A stretch of DNA of 64,000 bases. It comes from Euryodendron excelsum. Its lineage: Eukaryota > Streptophyta > Magnoliopsida > Ericales > Pentaphylacaceae. The stretch is taken from positions 9,042,501 through 9,106,500 of the forward strand of contig CM065389.1 of NCBI GenBank assembly GCA_033060915.1. The letters are read 5' to 3'. The notes under the pieces were generated by a model, which had not been told where the DNA came from, made no database searches, and saw nothing but the letters and a program-made list of their open reading frames with translations. Position 1 is the stretch's first letter. The number at the start of each line of letters is the position of its first letter. The position numbers and the translations under genes were made by a program. Shown piece by piece: positions 36,185 through 48,754 of this stretch.

Positions 36185-39123
36185 ATTATTAAGCTGATCA
36201 TGGATGGCATTTGCCACTGGGGGCCGGGGTTCAACTGCATGCTGGGACGGGTTTATTCTCGATAAGAATCAGGGGCCTTGGTTTTTCTGCTGATATTTTT
36301 GAATTTGATATTTTCACTTACTGGGCCTGTTTCTTTGTCCAACCCAAGTTAGGAGTACCAATCCTTGGAGTCCATTGGCGATATGCTTTTTTGCACCGGG
36401 ATAACTTGGTTTTTATTTATTTATTTTTATTTTATGTTTATTTTTTTGTTGATACCCATGAGGTTATGTGGGACTCGGTTTACCATATTACAGTATTACG
36501 TTGTTGAAGTCTTGATTTTGACTTTTCAAAGGTAGATGATAGATAAATGTTTCAATAATAAGATAGTACTAACTATTGTCATTAGGATTTAACTATTACA
36601 GTAGGGGATCTACCACTACAACATGGAAGGCGAAACTTGAATGTTCATCGTAGAAGTAATACGCAAAAATATGAGTTCCACTTACCTACTGGACCTTTTT
36701 TGGTGGATGACGTTGTCGTTAGTGAGATTGTTAGGGTTCATGTGGGTGTGTGTAGTGTAAAATTTTGTAAGATGAATTCCTAGTTTGATGTATTTTCTAT
36801 GATATAAGTGAAGAGTTTAATTTTGAAGCATTTATTTTTATATTTTATTTAAACTCTAAAAGGTACGTGTTGCATTTTGATATCTCGCTTATGTAAAAAA
36901 AAAAAATAAATTCTAATATAACAATGTATCAAAATTAATCTCACAGTTGATCGGAATGAAAAAAAAATTAACTCAATTAAAAACGCTAAGGTTTTTAAGC
37001 AATGGGATCGACAGCAATATCTCATCGAGTTAATAGCTCTATTGAACAGTGCTTTAGAAAAAAAACAACATACATGATCCGTAGAAATGCGATAAAGATT
37101 GGTTCAAGTTGTTGAAGGCCTAATATTCCAAGATTGTTGAAGCTTTCCAATGTAAGGGGTGTTTGGCATGGTAGTTATAAGTTATAAGTCATAAGTTATT
37201 TTTAAAAAGTTATTTTTAAAAATAATTTTTTTAAAAAAACGTAATTAGATATAAATTATTTTTTTAAGCTATTCACTTAAATATATTTTAAAAAATTATA
37301 AACATAAACCATAAATTATTAAATAAATTACGTTCAAACATTCCTAAGTCAAAAAATAATTAATTGGTGAAAGTCCCTATATATACATTTAACGGGCTGA
37401 CCTTAAAATTCTTTAAAATTATCAAAAGATTATCCAACAATTTCTTCCATCGGCAAGCATTCAAGTTTCAAGCAATTGGAGGTAGCGTCGGTCATTCGTA
37501 AGCTTTTGACAATAGTTTTATGCCTGCGGTCAGAAAATCTCATTTGACGTACTTCATTATCCTTACAGTCACCATCTCATTTTTTCTTTTTGATGCTTTT
37601 ATATTATATTAATAATTGGACATCATTATCAGATCAGTGAATTGAACGCTTTTTGTTTGATAATCAAATTCATCAAATCTCGGTTTTCTTTCCTAACTAG
37701 TAAACAAATGAAAGAAGGGTGCATAATCAGTTCTGTGGATTGAACGCGTTTTGTTTGATAATCAAATCCATAAAAACTTATTTTTCTTTCCATGGATTGC
37801 ATAATATTTTCTGAGGGCCATTGTACCCATGTTTGACACAAAATAAAGTGCCGGACTAAATCTCCCAAGGGCAGAGATATAATCTTTCAAAATAGAAAAT
37901 ATGCAATTAACACATAGGAGCTCGTGTTACACATTCATGAGTGGAACATAAAAGTTTTGCTTTTGCCTTATATATTATATTATATTATATTTTAGGGGCA
38001 ACAAAGTAATTCATGCACTTATCTTACTCGTTATCTCATTTTCATTAAATACAACAAATATAGTTTTATTTTTTATCCTACTTTAACGTAGCAAAATATG
38101 AATAATCTTTTATCATATCATAAAATTACTTTTCACCCCGCATTTATTTCTAATTTTATAGTGTTACTTATTCCTCATTTCTTATCCAAAAATAAACGTG
38201 ACTACGGTTGCATTTATGTATTTTTGGTACTCAAACTTGTGAAGTGTTATATTTTGTCTTGGTGAATCCTTTGAGTTGGGTGCCTCTGTAATTGGGATCA
38301 ATTGCTTAGACAACCTACTTCATGTTTATACAGAGAACCGCCTGTACATAATTCATGTATATATTTAATTGATTGTTTTATGTTAAATATGATCTATCAA
38401 AAACTCATTCCATCAAATACTTCCTACTGCTATATCATTAGATTTTTGTTGTCATCAACCTAATATGATTGAAATGGAATAGAAACTAACAAAATGAATA
38501 TCTACATGCCTCCTAGTAATAAAAACAAAATAACAAAATCCAAAAGTAGCACCTTTTTTTTCATTTACTGTTTCTGTTTATGATTTTCATCTCTATCTAG
38601 AAAGGAAAAAGAGATTGCCAGAAATCCATAAAAAAATGACAGGAATGCAAAAAAAATTTAAAGAGTAATGCCATATACAATTTCATTTTTCAATTCTTTT
38701 CTCACTCTTAGACAGAAGTTTATAGAACTCACATTAATAAATTCACGTGCAATCCATTCACCTACATATAGAAAGTGAGAAAAGGGATTGAGTCATGAGA
38801 TTATATATAGAAGGCAATACCTTTGTATTGTGTCTTGTGGCTGAGAAAGTGGGTTAGAAATTAGCTTATGTATAGAATTACTCTATTTGTATAATGCATA
38901 GATAGTCATCACATTATACAGTACATGTTGTTATGCTAAGAACCCGTTTGGTAGAGCTTATTTTAAGCTATTTTCATTTGGTTATTTTGGCTTATAAGTT
39001 AAAAAGTTAAATTTTTTTTTTTGTTTTTTTCCTTTTATAAGCTAAAAATAAGCAAAAAAAATTAAAAAATTACATTTTTTGCTTATAAACTAAAACAAGT
39101 CCTAAAATAAATAAATAAAAAAC
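36185..39123. other. Intergenic DNA downstream of MATE gene 2
   Basis: Probable 3' UTR to ~36540, then A/T-rich DNA. At 37145-37350 there is a MITE-like block with 'gtgtttggcatgg' at one end and 'cgttcaaacattcc' at the other, and many 'ttataagt' words. A similar 'cccgtttggtagagcttat' block starts at ~38942. A ~60-bp segment is repeated at ~37633-37693 and ~37733-37795 (shared 'TTTTGTTTGATAATCAAAT'). No gene is supported. Confidence 0.45.
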
Positions 39124-39537
39124 AGTGCTTAGAGTTATAAAACTAAAAGAATATAAAGTAAATAAAATAACTCAATACAAATTATAGTAAATAGTTCTTC
39201 AAGAACTGTCAAAATTTATCATATTAGTTCTTCAGAAGCATTTAGGGATTAATCTTTTGGACCACTCAAAACTTTATTGATAATACAGAATTAAATAAAA
39301 TATAACAAGGTGTTTGAGGATTTACCTATACTTCTCTTCTATTTTCTCTCTGCTTCGTTCTTTCTATTTTTTTCTCTATTTTTAATTATACCTAGAACTA
39401 CCTCTAGGCACCTATATTTATAGTGATTGAAGTCGGTCAAGACGTGGACAGATGCAGCGAAGGAATTGAGTCGGTGAGGCAGTAGCAAAATGTAAAAATG
39501 TCAAGGTCATCCATGACGTCATGGCCAAGGTCAAATT
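39124..39537 (-). repeat. Solo copia LTR, inverted, same family as the LTR at 24207
   Basis: Reverse complemented, it starts TGGCCATGACGTCATGGATG and follows the 24207 LTR through the TATA box (CTATAAATATAGG), the purine-rich leader, a 'TATCAATAAAGTTTTGAGTGG' polyadenylation-like stretch and the 'CAGTTCTTGAAGAACTATT' segment. No internal copia sequence lies beside it, so it is a solo LTR, possibly truncated at 39124. No clear target duplication is visible. Confidence 0.75.
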
Positions 39538-39599
39538 GAAGTATGCAAGGGACTAAGAAGCTGATAGTCCTAAGAACTTGATGGTACCTAAGAAGTTCC

Positions 39600-39958
39600 G
39601 AACTTATGATTGTATTGTATTACCCGACACTTAATGATAGTCAAATTGAAGTATGCAAGGGACCAATATATGAAGCAGTTAAATTACTGAGTTGAAAGCC
39701 CTCACACCAACTACAAGAAGGTTGATGACAAGTAAATTTATTTCACTCATAAATATAGGAAAAAACAAAATCCATGACCTATATACCAATCAAATAATGT
39801 CTAGACAAAGGATCAAACACACAGATCAGACTAATCATAAAACTGGACCCCTTTTCAGCCATGAACTTTCTGAAATGGAGATAGAAACCAATCTTCCTCT
39901 TGAGTATCATCTGAGATCAGAGTCTTTTGGGAATTTCAACTTTTTTAGTAGTTGATTA
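39600..39958. repeat. Diverged third copy of the 8-kb unit, left part
   Basis: Matches 7945-9115 of unit copy 1 with many substitutions but without the MITE composite: 'attacccg.cactaatgatag', 'gagttgaaagccctcacaccaactacaagaag', and 'atggagatagaaa.caatcttc.tcttgagta'. It stops at 39958, where an LTR insertion begins; the remainder resumes at 59640. This copy lies 3.4 kb downstream of MATE gene 2, as unit copy 1 lies ~0.6 kb downstream of MATE gene 1. Confidence 0.8.
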
Positions 39959-40784
39959 TGAAATTTACGATGTACTTGGATTTATGTTCATTTAGAGGTA
40001 TGCTTGATTGATAGTGGATAATTAATACAGTCAATCATACACTAAACTAAATCGTATGTAGAAGTAATAAAGCAATCACACATAAAAAACACAAATTTTG
40101 AGTGAAACCTAAATAGGGAAAAAATCAGGGAACCTAGTCTAGCCCAACCTCTAAGTACTACAATCAATCGAACAGTTCACAAGAACTCTTACAACTATAC
40201 CAATTCGATTCACATGAATCTAAGTTGACGTAGAAGCTTATTTGCATACCCACAATTTACTACTCTCACGTGCTTAAACCACGACGAATACCACTCTGTG
40301 AATCTCTGTCTTGATGCACCACTAAGACACTTGTTGTCGATGAAGATTTGAAGTTTCTTATCTTACTAAGAAATAGATGGAGGCTTATAGGGCTTCAAAG
40401 ATATTATCTTCACATGAACAACAAGCTCTCTCAATGATATCTCTTTGATAATATATATTCTTATAGGGCTGCAGAGAAGAGGTGTAAAACCTATTTTTGG
40501 TCTTCCTCTAACCTGATATTATAATATAAGACATTGGGCAAACCTAGACTTCCAAATCAGTTTGAAACCCTTCAAAAAATGCATCCAAAATGAAAATATC
40601 AAAACAGAAAGCTCCAATTCTTGTCCAAGATAGAAGCATAACAAAATTGGAAATTTCGACTTGGCTTTAGCCAGAAGAGAGTGAAGAATAGCGGAGGCCA
40701 TTGGATATCCTTTTTCTCGATTGGCACTCTAGCCAGAGAAGAGCCATGAATGGCGCCACTCGTTCCTCTTTTCTTAATCGCGGT

Positions 40785-41403
40785 TGTGGGTCCAAAAACT
40801 TTAGCCCAGCCCATCAAGGCAGGCCCAATAAAGATTAAACAAATTTATTTGGGCCTGTAACAACCCAAATATTATCAATACAGCTCAGGCCTATATTCTC
40901 GAGATTAGCCCAAGTCACAAGACTTCTCAGCCCAAAGAGCTAAGGCACTCACCAGGGATATTAGATTACTCAATACTCAATTGTCAGCATTTAATGTCGA
41001 ACAGACCCGCATTTAATGCGGAAGAGATGTAGCACGCGATGATTATACTCACATTCGGTCAGTCGAACTCGAGCATGGTGATAAAGGTGAGTTTCTGTCC
41101 GATCATCCAATTTTAGCCGGCATAAGCCTATGAGATAGGTCATGATTACCGGAGTAGGCTTAACAGAGAGCATTACACTATAAATATGAAAGCCTCAAGA
41201 AGCAAGGTATGGACAATTAATTTCGAGCATAATCTTTCTTTATTCACTTCATTCTCGATTAAGATCGCTAACTTGATCGTCGGAGTGTGGTCAACCCATA
41301 GAGAGTCGATTCATTCTAACTCCTTTGTCTCCTTGCAGATAGTTAGTGCTCTGTGATATTGGTTCCAGTGATCGGTCAGGCCTTTCTAGAAATTTCACTT
41401 ATA
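40785..41403 (+). repeat. 5' LTR of the Tat-lineage gypsy element
   Basis: Begins TGTGGGTCCAAAAAC and ends CTTATA, where the 3' LTR has CTTACA, so the terminal CA has mutated. By hand alignment the two LTRs differ at roughly one base in seven or eight, mostly transitions. This indicates an old insertion whose methylated cytosines have decayed. A TATAAATATG box lies near 41181. Confidence 0.93.
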
Positions 41404-41405
41404 AT

Positions 41406-41423
41406 TGGCGCCATTTGTGGGAA
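41406..41423 (+). other. Primer binding site of the gypsy element
   Basis: TGGCGCCATTTGTGGGAA starts two bases after the 5' LTR. TGGCGCC followed by a GT/TGGGAA-type tail is the usual minus-strand primer site layout in Tat-lineage elements; the priming tRNA itself cannot be confirmed here. Confidence 0.7.
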
Positions 41424-41436
41424 GGTCTAAGCAAAT

Positions 41437-42935
41437 ATGAGTACCAGCTTCTTAGGGGGAAGAGGAGTCCACCCCACTAGGCGAGGGAACGAAACTCCCT
41501 CTAACAATGGCAATACCAATTCGGCTAGCAACCAAACTACTCTAAAAAGAAGTAACCAGGGTCGGCCAAGGAGGTTAGAGACCCGATCTCCTACTAGGAG
41601 CCACCGGGAAGCACGAGACGAGTTACGGAGGGACCTACTTCATGCTGCTGAGCGAGAACTTCGACAACGTGACGAGAAGATTGCCATAATCACTTCCTAA
41701 GTCAAGGCAATGAAGGACGCAATCTCCAGAAAAGATGACCGAATTCGAGGAGGATCACCAGGCCATCGCAATGATAGGAGGAATCGAGTTTCCAGAAGCA
41801 GAAGCTCAATGTTAGGAGTTGTGCCTCTAATACTGGCCGCTACAACGAAAGACAAGGAGATCGGCAATAGAGGAGGAGCCAAACACCGCGAGATAAAGAT
41901 TGGGCTAGAGCGGGTCAGCAACAGAAGGAATGGGAAAGGTAGCTAAACGAAAAACTTGACAGCAGAGAGGAGCACCCCAAGGCACGCACTACCCAGGACA
42001 TGGTCAGTAGAGCCTTGGATCAGATTGTATCCACACCTTTTATGGAGGAGATCGAGTGTCGCCAACCTCCAAGAAAGTTTGCCCCATCGAAGTTCACACC
42101 ATATGACGGGAAGGCGGATCCAATCAATCATGTCCGTCACTACAAGCAGATAATTGCACTCTGGAGTGGAGATCAATCATTGATGTGTCGAGTTTTCCCA
42201 TCTAGCTTGGGAGAGGTGGCTCTACGATGGTTCGACAAGTTGACATCCAAACAGTATCAAACTGGAGACAACTTGCTGAATTATTCACCGCTTGCTTCAT
42301 AGCCAATAGCAAGCAGCCTAGGGAGGTAGACTTCCTACTTACCTTATAGAAGAACGATAGAAAAGGATTACGGGCGTATACGCGGCGCTACTAGGAGGCC
42401 TTCAATAAGATTGATGAGTGCAGTGAGCAGCTGGCTGTAATTCAGTTCAAGATCGATTTGCCAGGAGAGCATTGCCTACGACAATCCTTAATGAAGAAGC
42501 CAGCCCTCACGGTACAGGAGTTAATGTCAAGAATCGAGTGATATGCGAGACTGGAAGAAGATGTACCACGCCTAACCCCTGAAAAGGTTGGCATTATCGT
42601 TGAGAAGAGGAATAGACGGGACGCAAAGAAGCTTCGACGGGAAGACAACAACAACTGGTGCAAGAAGGCAAATAAAGAGGTCTACACTATCTTCAGAGAT
42701 CTCATTTATAAAATTCTGTCCCAAATTCGCGACAAGTCGTTCTTCAAATGGCCTCTGAAGTTGGGAGGAGACCCTACAGCCCGCGATAAAAGGAAATTTT
42801 ACTCCTATCATAAAGAGAATGGGCATCAAACGGAGAATTGTTGACATCTTAAAAGCCACCTGGAAGATCTGGCGAAGGCTAGTCATCTTGATCAGTATAT
42901 CGACAGAGAGAAGATAAAATGGGAGGCCGAGCAGC
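41437..42935 (+). pseudogene. gag of the Tat-lineage gypsy element (decayed)
   Basis: The first ATG after the primer site opens an Arg-rich N-terminal region (41437-41700), broken by a stop. The retrotransposon gag core is readable at 42000-42300, with the family pattern P-S-F-x-P-Y-D-G-K-A-D-P followed by ALRWFDKL-type residues, and continues in shifted frames to ~42900. Near 42800-42850 is a Tat-type zinc motif YHKENGHQTENC, in which the first cysteine position reads Tyr/Ser. Gag would form the virus-like particle. At least three stops or frameshifts disable it. Confidence 0.85.
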
Positions 42936-43219
42936 CGAGATTCGAGGTTATGTACCACAATGACGCACTAGTCGTGACTCTACGAATGGTAGGTTGTGAC
43001 GTGAAGAGGTTGCTCATCAACCAATGGAGCTCTGTTGAGGTTATGTACGACAATCTATTCAAGAAGCTAGAGCTAAAGGATGCCAACCTCCAGCCCTCGC
43101 TCAATCTATTGATTGGGTTCAATTCTGACCCAGTTTGGCCGCTAGGGAAGGTAACTAATCCTTTAACTGTGGGAGGAATTACTCTGCAGACAGAATTCCT
43201 GATGGTCAATGTTATTGAC

Positions 43220-45158
43220 TCAAGGTTGATTCTTATGTTGATTTTGATGATAACTAAACCTTGTGTTATTTTAGTAATGCATTTACTTAGTGTGCAGATT
43301 AATAAAGTTTACAATTTAGACTTAAATATCAATTTTAAGTCTAATACTTGTCAAAGTGAATGTACAAAAAGCTCAAGATCAAGCAATGAATTCCAAGAGC
43401 TATGCAATGAACCAAACAGAGCATTAATGCCTATTTATACTTCAAATAAATAATCTGCATTCGAAGAGATTAAACGTGTTCAAATACGGCTTTCATCAAG
43501 CATGTATAGACTCAATAAAGTTGTATTGCTCTCAGAATAATAGAAGACTTCATCAGATTGTGCTAAAGTCAGTTGAAGATGATTTGATTAGGAAGATATT
43601 GAAAATGCTAAAGAGAAAACTTCATCAAATGTGCAAAAGGTCAAATTCAAGAAAATGTGATTGGAAGTTGCTTAAGAAGGACATTCACATTGATTGCCTA
43701 ATATCTACATGGAATTCAAATGAAGAATTCTTTTGAGATATGAAGAATCAATGAAGACAATATGTATGGAAAAATTTCATCAAGTTTACAAAAGTCTCAT
43801 TGAAGTGATTTTAAAGTAGAAAAAAGAATTGATGGCAAAGAGAAGAAATCGACAATGAAGCATTGTGAAGCTCTATAGAGAAAGCTTGGCATTGAAAGAA
43901 ATTGTCCTACAATGAAAGAGGAAGCTTTGCTAACAAAGAAAAAGAAATCAAAGTTGATTTAATGAAGTTCTGACAGTTTTGAAATCAAGAAGAAATGAAT
44001 GCCAAATGAATGAATCAATCCAAATTGAATAGAAGTTATCTCTGATGAGTTAAAGAATTTTGATTGATCATCATACCCCAAAGAGAAGACTCCTTGAAAA
44101 TCTTATACTATTGCTGGGATGAACTGGATTATTGTAAGTCAGAAAACAGATTTCTGGGCAATGAGCTGACTCATGAAAATGAAGAGTCGCCTCATAAAGA
44201 CAGACGCAAATGACTTGAAGACAAAATGTGCAATGAGCAGACTCATGGAAATGAGAAACCGACTCATGAAGACAGAAGCAGAAAACTTGAAAATCAAATA
44301 AGCAAAGAGCCGACTCATGAAATTGAAGAGTCGCCTCCTGAAGGCAGAAGCAAAATGACGTGAAGACAGAATGGTCAATGAGCCGACTCATTAATATGAA
44401 TAGTAGACTCATGGAGACAATGGACAATATTTAGCAAATGCAGAACCAGAAGAGTCGACTCTTTAAGCCTAGAGTCGACCCCTGGGATATAACGGCTAGT
44501 TTTTCTAACGTTATAACAGACTGGGCGTGCATTAAATAAGCCCCAACAACCTCCAATGGATGAAATCAATACAGGGGTTTATATACAAGCTTCCAGCTGC
44601 ATTTATAATAAGAAGAAAAACAAGAAACAAGCATCTACTAACTGATCAACTGAAATTCCTGAACATTCCTCCTGTCTTCACTTTGTGAGCTTTAATTGTA
44701 TAGTCTACTCTTGTTAGAGAGTTTGTGAGTTACTTGTATATCTTTATACATTTGTAAGTGAGAGTTTGAGAGTTCTCTTGAGAAAGAAAAACTCTTATAA
44801 GTTTAAGTGGAGCTTGGACAAAACCACTCGGTGGCTAAAGAACTCAGGTAGAAGTTCTTGTGTATAGTGAGCTGAGTACTTGGTCAATCAGCACCCATTT
44901 GTAATTGGAGATTACATAGTGGAGGAAGACTTCAAGGGGATCTTGGGGTGAGGACGTAGACCATGGATTGTGGTTAAACCTTAGTAAATCTTTGTGTTCT
45001 TTCTATTGCTCTGTTTTCTTTTCTTTTCCTAATTACATTGCTTTTCATATAGATTGATTACTGTTGCATTGTTTAGATTAATTTTAATTAATCTTAATTA
45101 TTTTTAACATTCGAGAAACCCAATTCACCCCCCTTTTGGGTTGCCTTTTGGGCCAACA
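43220..45158 (+). mobile_element. Solo LTR (probably Ty1/copia) inside the protease region
   Basis: The protease frame breaks after ..VNVID (43219) and resumes with V-P-S-P-Y at 45162. The ~1.94-kb insert begins with a 'tgttgattttgatgataac' region and ends TTTTGGGTTGCCTTTTGGGCCAACA, a 3' end typical of large plant copia LTRs. Inside, 44150-44470 has imperfect repeats of about 65-75 bp containing GAGTCGACTC/GAGCCGACTCATG words. The target duplication is not clear; ends are accurate to ~10 bp. Open frames here (43476-43736; minus 44071-44427) are repeat artefacts. Confidence 0.75.
44150..44470. repeat. Imperfect tandem repeats with GACTCATG/GAGTCG words inside the copia LTR
   Basis: Four or more imperfect copies of a ~65-75-bp motif containing 'gagc.gactcatg.aa.tga' and 'gaagacagaagca'. 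The minus-strand reading gives spurious His/Ser/Phe-rich ORFs. Confidence 0.75.
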
Positions 45159-48100
45159 AACGTACCTTCCCCGTATATGTAATCATGGGCCGAATATGGT
45201 TGCATCTCATGACAGTTATCCTGTGTTCCTACCATTAACTGATTCGATTCTTGACTTCAGAAGGGGTGTAAAAGATAAGAAGGGACCAAGTGGCCTCTAA
45301 GCAATGCTTTTTTAAGGCGTGTGCGACAAAGGCGAAAGCTGGTAAAGTATAGATGATGGAGCTTCATGAGGATACACCCACGATTGATGACGTTGGGCAG
45401 ATACCAGAAAAAAAGTCATCGAGGAATTGATGAAAATCCACATATATCGGCATAAGGAGAAGTACTTTGTGATCAACGCTTCCTTATCCAAGACTAAAGA
45501 AAATTCCTTGATAAGCTTCTGACAAATTACATTAAGATCTTCGCTTGGACTACTTACGATATGCTAGGGATTGACGTGGAGGTTGCCTGCCACAGATTAA
45601 GCATGGACCTACAGTGCCAACCTGTGGTCTAGAAGGGCAGGAGAGCGGCCACATAACATGTGGATGCTGTCATAGAAGAAATTGAAAGGCTCCTTGATGC
45701 TAGTGCGATTAGAAAAGTCCACTACCCACGTTGGCTGCCAAACATAATTGTTGTGAAAAAGAAGGATGGCAAATGGAGAGTTTATGTTAACTTCGTCGAT
45801 CTGAACAAAGCATGCCCCAAGGACCATTTCCCTCTGCTCAAGATTAATCAACTGGTAAATGCAACGCCTAGTTACGAAAGAATGAGCTTCATGGATGCTT
45901 ATCATGCGTATTACTAGATCCCGCTCCATGAAGATGACCAAGAGAAAATCACCTTCATAACTCCAAGGGGCATCTTCTGCTACAAGGTAATGCCATTTGA
46001 ACTAAAGAATGCCGGGGCCACCTATCAGTGACTTGTCACTAAAATGTTCAAAGACCACATCGGCAGCACCGTGGAAGTTTACATCGATGACATGGTGGTC
46101 AAAAGTAAGATCGACAGTCACCATTTGGAGAACTTGACGGCGATATTTAACATTTTGAAGCAGTACAAAATGAGGCTTAACGCCTCCAAATGTGTGTTCG
46201 GGGTCAGCTCGAGGAAGTTCCTAGGGTTCTTGGTCACACACCGGGGTATTAAGGTAGATCCGCAGCAGGTCAGTGCTATTTAGAATGTCCAAGATCCAAG
46301 GAACACCAAAGAAGTACAGAAATTGACTAGCATGGTAGCGGCCCTCAACAAATTCGTCAGCCGATTTTCAGACAAGTGCTGACCATTCTTTCGGCTTCTC
46401 CAAAAACAGAAGCGATTCAGCTGGACCTAGGAATGTGATCAAGCCTTGGTAGATTTGAAGAAGTACCTGAGCCAGCCTCCCCTACTTTCTACTCCATCAA
46501 AACATGAAGAGCTCTTCCTCTACCTGGCGGTGTCAGAGCATACGGTCAGTGCTGTACTACTCTAATAGCAAGATCGGTAACAGAAGGTAGTCTACTATGT
46601 CAGCAAAACTCTATTGGAGGTAGAGAGCAGGTATCTACCATTAGAAAAATTGGCCATTGCATTAGTAGTAGCGTCATGCAAACTAGTACACTACTTTAGG
46701 GCCCACACCATCAATGTTCTCACGGACCACTAGCTAAAACCACTCTTAAGAAGGGCCGACTTCTCTAGTAGGATAGCTAAGTGGGCCGTTGAGCTATGAG
46801 AATTCGTCATCAAGTTCCATCCACGATCAGCAGTCAAGGGCCAGGTACTAGCTAACTTTATCGTTGAATTCTCTATTGAATTGTCGTAGAAAAACAATCT
46901 GACACCATCTGCCGATTTCCAAAATGATCACCTCCCGTTGGACCTTGGAAAAATGCTGATCATTGAAAACTGTTTGTTGACGAAGCATCCAATGACCGGG
47001 GGGCAGGATCGAGGATAGTCCTCATCACACCAGACGGTGTGACATTGGAGTAGGCCATCAAACTAGAGTTCACTACTTCAAACAACGAGTTAGAATACAA
47101 GGCTCTGCTCGCTGGGTTGCGCCGAGCTATTAATCTTAAAATTTTCAAAATCATGATTTACTCAGACTCCTAGTTAGTAGTGAATCAAATCATAGGAGAG
47201 TAAAGATCGACATAATGGCACAGTACCTAGTCAAAGCAAGAGAGTTGCTATCCAAATTTAGCAAAAATATAGGCTCTACTAGATTGGGCGCGATAGCAAT
47301 GCTCATGCTGATGCCTTAGTAACGCTTGCGACGACCCTAAAGTTAAGCTCGAAGAGAACAATGCATGTAGAGATGTTAGCCAATCCTAGTATATTTCAAG
47401 AAGAACCCAATCATCTCTTATCTGGACAAAGACGAACTCCCTGAAGACAATAATGAAGCCAGACGGGTTAAGCATAAAGCCCTCAGATACTGGTTGTCAC
47501 CAACCAAAGAACTCTACCGAAGATCTTTCATAGGTCCTTATTTGCACTGTGTTCACCAGGAAAAAGTACAGGACATCCTGTTCGAAATTCATGAAGGCAT
47601 CTATGGAAGTCATGTCGGTGGGAGATCTATGGCCTACCAAGCTATCTCACAAGGATACTGGTGGCCTTATATGCAAAAGGACGCGGCCCAGTACGTACTG
47701 AAATGTGAAAAGTGTCAAAGGTTCTCCCCAATTATATATCAACCCGCTGAGGATCTCGCAACTATAACCAGCCCTTGCCTTTTGCCCAGTGGAGATTGGA
47801 TATTGTCGGGCCCCTGTCCCGAGCTCTAGGGAATAAGAGGTCTTTTTATTGTGGCGACAAACTACTTCACTAAATGGGTGGAGGCAGAGCCTTTGTCAAC
47901 CATCAGAGAGATTAACGCCAAAAGATTTGCTTGAAAAAACATAGTAACAAGGTTCGACATACCTCGTCCACTTGTCTTAGATAATGGCACTTAATTTGAT
48001 GGCAACATGTTCAGGTCATTCTGCGAGAAGCTCGGAATCAAAAATTACTATTCAACATCCACCTATCCACAGTACAATGGGCAAGTCAAAATTTCAAACA

Positions 48101-48754
48101 AGACTACGCTAAACCGGATAAAAAAGTGGCTGGAAATGGCTAAAGAAAAATGGTGGAGGAACTGCCCAGCATCCTATGGTCCTATAGAACCACCTTGAGG
48201 AGATCTACTGGCGAAACCCCCTTGTCTTTGGCCTATGGGGTGGAAGCAGTTATACCCTTGGAGGTGGGACTACCAATGATCAGATTGGCAGTATTTAATA
48301 CTGGACTTAACGACCAGACTCTGGTTAGATATCTGGATCTTAGTGAAGAAAACAGGAAAGCTGCCCTGATTAAACTCACCAGATATCATAAACAGTTAAG
48401 TCGCTCCTACAACAAATGGGTTCATCCAAGAGCCTTTGTACTAGGAGACTTAGTTCTACAGAAAGTATTGGGAGAAACAAAGAATCCAGCAGATGGAAAG
48501 CTCGGTCCCAACTGAGAGGGTCCCTACCGAGTGGCGTCCCAAGTCGGCGTGGGGGTATACCAACTGAAAACTGTCAAAGATGGAAGACAGCTACCCCGAC
48601 CTTAGAACGTTAGCAACCTGAAGAAATTTTACTAGTAGAATTGACTCATGTATGATGTAACAACTTAGCAATGTCTAGTTCTTCTGAAGATTCATACGAT
48701 CAATAAAAATTTAAAATATGTTTGATGCTACTCCAAAACGTAAAGCACTAAAGG

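Larger units (their letters stand above)
42940..48640 (+). pseudogene. pol of the Tat-lineage gypsy element: protease, RT, RNase H, integrase (decayed, interrupted)
   Basis: The protease begins ~42940 (YHNDALVVTLRM...DVKRLLINQ, where the catalytic D-x-G appears changed to N-Q-W) and is split at 43219 by a solo LTR; it resumes at 45162 (..GRIWLHLM). RT spans about 45590-46290, with KKDGKWR, the catalytic YIDDM at ~46080-46094 and GFLV. RNase H follows (46420-46860), then a second, archaeal-type RNase H-like segment (46930-47330) as in Tat elements. Integrase is 47490-48600, with an HHCC-like CEKCQRF and a V.DNGT..DG core. Numerous stops (45917, 46284, 46560) and frame changes make it non-functional. 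Gag-pol would drive reverse transcription and integration. Confidence 0.9.

Noticed and set aside
43950..44570. Minus-strand Phe/Ser/His-rich ORFs
   Set aside because: They are generated by reading the LTR's internal tandem repeats and show only repeat periodicity.
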